From the NCBI GenBank assembly GCA_963932145.1, contig OZ010590.1, positions 54,470,928-54,534,927 of the forward strand: a stretch of DNA of 64,000 bases, written 5' to 3'. Below, piece by piece: positions 63,732 through 64,000 of the stretch (the stretch's first letter is position 1; each line of letters begins with the position of its first letter). A program made the translations under genes and the position numbers. This DNA is from Acanthosepion lycidas. Lineage: Eukaryota > Mollusca > Cephalopoda > Sepiida > Sepiidae. The notes beneath the pieces are model-generated. The model saw only the letters and a list, made by a program, of their open reading frames with translations. It had not been told where the DNA came from and did no database searches.

Positions 63732-64000
63732 GGCTATTGATTGATTCGTTTTCTACGGCTTATCAACCCGTTACAGATTACTTAAAGCCAGAAAATATTT
63801 TTTGTAAGATTTTTCTTCTTTGGATAATAATAGCTTAGTCATACTTTAACCTATAGCTGAGGGGAGGGAAGCGGTTGATTCATACTTTTCCCAAAGGTCA
63901 TTTGCGCCTAAATCAATATAACGAACCAATTGGAACTCAGCTTATTGGAAGCCATTAACAGCACCTGCCATTCTCGAGAGGTCACCCATCTAGGTACTGA
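63732..64000 (-). repeat. 5S-rRNA-headed SINE, copy 4 (runs off the window)
   Basis: Read on the minus strand from the window edge: TCAGTACCTAGATGGGTGAC (5S box C), GAATGGCAGGTGCTGTTAA, GAGTTCCAATTGGTTCG, CCTCAGCTATAGGTTAAAG, AAATATTTTCTGGCTTTAAG and GGGTTGATAAGCCGTAG. The first ~65 bases of the 5S-like head lie outside the window. Confidence 0.85.

Overview
The window looks like gene-poor, AT-rich DNA from an invertebrate animal. The mix of elements suggests a mollusc, possibly a cephalopod: very long (TA)n tracts, many Penelope-like elements (PLEs), R4/Dong-, RTE- and Jockey/CR1-like LINE relics, Ty3/gypsy elements, mariner MITEs and several SINE families. The organism is inferred from repeat style, not from a host gene. 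I found no convincing host exon, functional tRNA or functional rRNA gene. Nearly every long reading frame is a transposon relic or a translated microsatellite.

0-15 kb: a Jockey/CR1-like LINE 3' end (1.8-2.7 kb), then R4/Dong-like LINE fragments beside TAA repeats, then a nested stack. An R4/Dong-like relic (5863-14762, minus) was hit by Ty3/gypsy element A (5967-12575, target duplication AACTC). A's left LTR was then hit by Ty3/gypsy element B (6064-8982, duplication ATAGG). A solo LTR (13790-14139, duplication GTTAG) sits in another part of the same relic. A and B both keep gag, zinc knuckles and a protease motif but have lost the RT catalytic site and integrase. Both carry tandem copies of the primer-binding-site/LTR-edge junction; in A there are about nine units of ~62 bp.

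15-31 kb: more REL-endonuclease LINE relics, RTE-like LINE relics (one split by a solo LTR of family A), six of the seven mariner-type palindromic MITEs, 5S-rRNA-derived and tRNA-derived SINEs, purine-rich tracts and a 250-bp palindrome. 31-36 kb: a PLE with an RT (YVDD) and a GIY-YIG endonuclease, broken by stops and frameshifts, ending in a hammerhead-like motif.

36-57 kb: unclassified palindromes and dispersed repeats, a Tc1 transposase relic, pogo/Tigger-like elements, a full-length 5S-headed SINE, a second solo LTR, a LINE endonuclease relic, and a dense zone (51.4-56 kb) of PLE ends. That zone holds a 128-bp tandem repeat with hammerhead-like cores, two PLE C-terminus/terminal-repeat/N-terminus junctions that run into (TA)n, and PLE-related palindromes. 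57-64 kb: a mariner relic, copies of a GC-rich module also found inside the family-A LTRs, and a third Ty3/gypsy relic (C) that keeps traces of the whole pol gene.

The two themes most worth following are the multiplied primer-binding sites of the gypsy elements and the recurrent PLE/hammerhead/(TA)n architecture.
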